Shown here one piece after another: positions 8,037-10,147 of a DNA stretch of 10,147 bases. Origin of the DNA: an uncultured Alphaproteobacteria bacterium (GTDB taxonomy: Bacteria; Pseudomonadota; Alphaproteobacteria; CAAHEQ01; UBA3637); assembly GCA_947629595.1 (NCBI GenBank), contig CANREI010000042.1, positions 1-10,147 on the forward strand, given 5' to 3'. The position numbers were made by a program, and so were the translations under genes. Numbering within the stretch: the stretch's first letter is position 1; each line of letters opens with the position of its first letter. Under the pieces are notes generated by a model. It saw nothing but the letters and a program-made list of their open reading frames with translations. It was not told where the DNA came from and did no database searches.

Positions 8037-8038
8037 AC

Positions 8039-8064
8039 AAAACCGTTTTAAAACGGTTTTTTTT
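8039..8064 (+). terminator. Intrinsic terminator of the tRNA-Ala gene
   Basis: AAAACCGTT (8039-8047) and AACGGTTTT (8052-8060) form a nine-pair stem with a TTAA loop, followed by four more T's (eight T's in a row in total). It begins three bases after the tRNA CCA end. The A-tract on the left makes it potentially bidirectional. Confidence 0.85.
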
Positions 8065-8148
8065 ATAGCAAAAATGAGAGAAAAACCCGAAAGAAGCCGT
8101 TTCAATCAATAATGAATAGCTTTTTTTAGAATTGTTCAAGGAGTTGTT

Positions 8149-8742
8149 ATGAGTCACACATCAAAAAATTTAACAATGCCGGCGCAAATTTGTTCCGAGC
8201 GGTTGACTTTGAAAAGAATTAAGCCGAGCGTTCAATTGGCCGATCAATTATTTCAAATTGTTGTGGAAAACAGAGATCATATTTTGCCGTTTCTTGAATT
8301 TGCCTTGCCGCAAATAACGGGTTCGATTGATGATGAATATAAATATCTGGTTCAAGCCGAGCAAGATTGGAATAACGGTAAAAGATTCGAATATATTATC
8401 TGCCCCAAAGGCAAAAACGAGGTGTTGGGCTGTGTTTGTGTGTTTCAAAGACATTTGCAAGTTGATAAATGTGTTGAAATCGGCTATTGGTTAAAGGCAG
8501 CGGCCACCAAAAAAGGCTATATGAACGAGGCGTTGCGTCAAGTGGCTAAAACGTGCTTTGAAAAAGGCACCGCGCGCATTTATATTCGAATCGATACCGA
8601 AAATCAAGCGTCTGTTCATGTGGCGCAAAAAGCCGGCTTTCAAAAAGAAGGTGTTGAGCGAAACGGTCGGTATAATTTTTACTTTCAAGCGTTTCGCAAT
8701 ATGAATATATTTTCAAAAATAAAAGAAGATCAAAATAATTAA
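8149..8742 (+). CDS. GNAT-family N-acetyltransferase, RimJ/RimL type
   Basis: Cytoplasmic acetyl-CoA-dependent acetyltransferase of 197 aa, near the usual 170-200 aa of RimJ/RimL-like enzymes. The N-terminal SERLTLKRIKP (about residues 16-26) is the family's typical first strand. EIGYWL (110-115) is the central strand, followed by the acetyl-CoA-binding loop and helix KKGYMNEAL (121-129), a variant of the R/Q-x-x-G-x-G/A motif. Next comes N152-x-x-S155 in ENQASVHVAQKAGF, the usual C-terminal half signature. The ATG at 8149 is supported by AAGGAG (8138-8143) five bases before it. No well-spaced -35/-10 pair is evident upstream; TAGAAT (8127-8132) is only a lone -10-like sequence. The substrate is unknown: family members acetylate ribosomal protein N-termini, other proteins, antibiotics or small amines. 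It is separated from the acyl-CoA synthetase by the tRNA and two terminators, so co-transcription is unlikely. Confidence 0.88.
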   Translation: MSHTSKNLTMPAQICSERLTLKRIKPSVQLADQLFQIVVENRDHILPFLEFALPQITGSIDDEYKYLVQAEQDWNNGKRFEYIICPKGKNEVLGCVCVFQRHLQVDKCVEIGYWLKAAATKKGYMNEALRQVAKTCFEKGTARIYIRIDTENQASVHVAQKAGFQKEGVERNGRYNFYFQAFRNMNIFSKIKEDQNN

Positions 8743-8745
8743 AAA

Positions 8746-8774
8746 AAAGCCTTTGAATTTTGTTCAAAGGCTTT
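8746..8774 (-). terminator. Intrinsic terminator between convergent genes, best for the minus strand
   Basis: AAAGCCTTTGAA (8746-8757) pairs over twelve bases with TTCAAAGGCTTT (8763-8774) around a TTTTG loop. Eight consecutive A's (8741-8748) on the plus strand give a run of U's after the hairpin in minus-strand RNA, so it is an excellent terminator for the PpiD-like gene. On the plus strand the hairpin has only three T's before A's, so it would act less well on the acetyltransferase transcript, which ends four bases upstream of it. Confidence 0.85.
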
Positions 8775-8791
8775 AAAAAATCGGCGTTTTT

Positions 8792-10147
8792 TTATTCTTC
8801 GCCCTGATAGTTTTTCATTAAGTTTTGCAAAGCTTTTTCATTGACTTTCACATCGGCATCTTTCATATAATTTTGAAGAAATGCTTCTTTTAAAATGTCG
8901 GCGGTGCCCGCAGCCGTTTCCTCTTTTAATGCCGAGGTGATTTCTGTTTTATCGCCGGGTTGAATTTCGTGAACGACGACAACGAATCTGGATTCGTTTA
9001 CGGGATAAGCTTGGGCATTTTCGGTGCCGACGGCTTGATGAAAAATATTTTCATTTAAGTTTTCGCTCAAGCCGGCATTATTTTCCCGCGTGAAAACTTC
9101 TTTTTGAAGGGTAACGGTTTGCGGCGGTAAAACGGGTTCTTTTCCCGCCCGAATATCCGCTAAAATCGATTCGGTTGTTTTATCCAGGGCCGCCACTTGC
9201 TTATCATGCACCCATTTGGCGCGTAACTCCTCTTTCACCTGATCAAAAGGTTTTTGCATCACGGGCGTAATTTCATCAATTTCAGCCACCAAATAGCCGT
9301 CACCGTTTCGCACAAAACTGGACACATCGCCTTTCTTCAAAATAAACACGTTTTGCAATAATTCCTGATTTTTCATATTTTCGGGAATGGTTTTTCCGTC
9401 AGCCGCATTGCCGGCAATATCCGTTTTATTCACGGTTACGGTTTGTAAATTCAGTTTTTGCGCCGCTTCTTTTAAAGAAGCACCCGTGCCTAAAATATCT
9501 TCCGTTTCCCGCACCAGATTTTCAAGCGCGTCGTAAGCTTCATCGGCGGCCAATGCTTTTCGAATTTGCGCTTTAACCGTTTCTGCCGGCTGCGTTTGAG
9601 CAGGCACAATATCTTTTACCCATAAAATGTGCCATCCGGCCTGAGAGTGAATAGGGCCGACAATTTCATTCTTTTCAGCTTTAAAAACGGGTTCGGCTAA
9701 TTCTTCCATCAATTGATTTTTGGCGGTTAGACCGAAATGTGTGTCTTCGGGAGTTTGCGTTGTATTTTTTAAAGCCGTTTCTTCAAAGTTTTCCGGTGTT
9801 ACAATGCTTTTTGCTTCATTGGCGGCGCTTTCGGATTTGAAAAACATTTGATATAAATCTCTTTCTTCCGGCTTATTATATTTATCTTTTTGCTCTTCAT
9901 AGCGCGCATTCACTTCGTTTTCATCAATTTTGACCCGTTGCATCATCAATTCGGGCGTTAACGATAACACGGTTAACGAGCGATATTCCGGATTCATTAA
10001 GTCTTCGGCATAAGCTTCGTAATAATCTTTTAAATCCTGTTCGGCGGGTTGTTCGTTAATCACAATGTTGTTCGGCAGAATTGTCATAACGGAAACAATG
10101 CGTTTTTCGTTTTTATAATTGTTGGCGGCTTTGACAATCAATTCGGG
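8792..10147 (-). CDS. ppiD: PpiD-like periplasmic folding factor (SurA/parvulin-like), N-terminus cut by window edge
   Basis: The frame is open through the right edge, so this is the C-terminal 451 residues of a longer protein; E. coli PpiD is about 620 aa, so roughly 170-190 residues including the membrane anchor would lie outside. In this family the anchor holds the protein at the SecYEG exit, where it helps newly secreted proteins fold. Visible parts: EKRIVSVMTILP and two related YYE/RYEEQKD...PE(Y/E)R segments typical of the PpiD chaperone region; a parvulin-like domain from PEERDLYQMFF to GPIHSQAGWHILWVKDI; then a second, more diverged half with VFILKKGDVSSFV and ITPVMQKPFDQVKEEL, a common PpiD C-terminal arrangement. 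The first parvulin histidine (normally in an RHIL-like motif) is replaced, as the strand reads RDLYQMFF, and the GGDLG loop is missing, while WHILWV is kept. Prolyl isomerase activity is therefore doubtful and a chaperone role more likely. Alternative: a SurA-type protein, less likely given the long C-terminal part. Confidence 0.85.
   Translation of the reverse strand, partial: PELIVKAANNYKNEKRIVSVMTILPNNIVINEQPAEQDLKDYYEAYAEDLMNPEYRSLTVLSLTPELMMQRVKIDENEVNARYEEQKDKYNKPEERDLYQMFFKSESAANEAKSIVTPENFEETALKNTTQTPEDTHFGLTAKNQLMEELAEPVFKAEKNEIVGPIHSQAGWHILWVKDIVPAQTQPAETVKAQIRKALAADEAYDALENLVRETEDILGTGASLKEAAQKLNLQTVTVNKTDIAGNAADGKTIPENMKNQELLQNVFILKKGDVSSFVRNGDGYLVAEIDEITPVMQKPFDQVKEELRAKWVHDKQVAALDKTTESILADIRAGKEPVLPPQTVTLQKEVFTRENNAGLSENLNENIFHQAVGTENAQAYPVNESRFVVVVHEIQPGDKTEITSALKEETAAGTADILKEAFLQNYMKDADVKVNEKALQNLMKNYQGEE

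Noticed and set aside
8089..8106. GAAAG-N5-GTTTCAAT upstream of the acetyltransferase gene, resembling the dyad at 5668-5691
   Set aside because: The right half GTTTCAAT is shared, but the left half is imperfect and the spacing is five instead of ten bases. It is too short to claim a shared operator.
7961..8148. tRNA 3' end as a possible integration site for a mobile element
   Set aside because: No integrase, no second copy of the tRNA 3' end and no composition change in the flanking genes could be seen.
7972..8157. A 61-codon minus-strand reading frame with C-terminal ELGGIEPPTSALRTQRSPG
   Set aside because: Its C-terminal part is antisense to the tRNA-Ala gene; this is a well-known type of spurious tRNA-antisense protein. 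There is no ribosome site and the tRNA call is secure.
5755..8742. Functional pairing of the acyl-CoA synthetase with the nearby acetyltransferase (as in fused PatZ-type proteins)
   Set aside because: The two genes are separated by two terminators and an independent tRNA transcription unit. The acetyltransferase is RimJ/RimL-like rather than the Pat type, so proximity alone is weak evidence.
10139..10141. Apparent TTG start for the PpiD-like gene
   Set aside because: The frame stays open to the window edge (Pro-Glu-Leu-Ile...), and the protein lacks its expected anchor and N-terminal domain, so the TTG is an internal Leu codon of a gene cut by the edge.

Overview
This AT-leaning window (well under 50% G+C by eye) comes from a bacterial chromosome and carries housekeeping and cell-envelope genes. 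A Gram-negative host is indicated by a large AsmA-family envelope protein and a PpiD-type periplasmic folding factor. The long PpiD-like protein with a degenerate parvulin domain and the overall family mix suggest an alphaproteobacterium, possibly an AT-rich host-associated one. That placement is inference from protein style only, with no marker gene to confirm it.

Layout, left to right. (1) trkH (14-1477, +) encodes the K+-translocating membrane subunit of a Trk potassium uptake system. (2) An AsmA-family gene (1576-5655, +) has its own candidate extended -10 promoter and an unusual C-terminal coiled coil plus acidic tail. (3) A single-chain NDP-forming acyl-CoA synthetase (5755-7836, +) has a good sigma70-type promoter whose -35 element and spacer form a near-perfect dyad, an operator candidate. 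A strong intrinsic terminator follows it. (4) tRNA-Ala(CGC) (7961-8036, +) has a near-consensus promoter and its own terminator. (5) A RimJ/RimL-type GNAT acetyltransferase (8149-8742, +). (6) On the minus strand, convergent with the GNAT gene, lies the C-terminal part of a PpiD-like gene (8792 to the right edge), with a hairpin terminator between the two genes.

The plus-strand genes look like separate transcription units rather than one operon: gaps are about 100 nt or more, and promoters or terminators sit in most of them. The common thread is envelope and core physiology (K+ uptake, outer-membrane or lipid homeostasis, periplasmic chaperoning, acetate/acyl-CoA energy metabolism). I see no mobile element, CRISPR array, phage gene, toxin-antitoxin pair or defence cluster, and no clear evidence of an undescribed multi-gene system. 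The points most worth a second look are the promoter-embedded dyad upstream of the acyl-CoA synthetase and the C-terminal extension of the AsmA-like protein.
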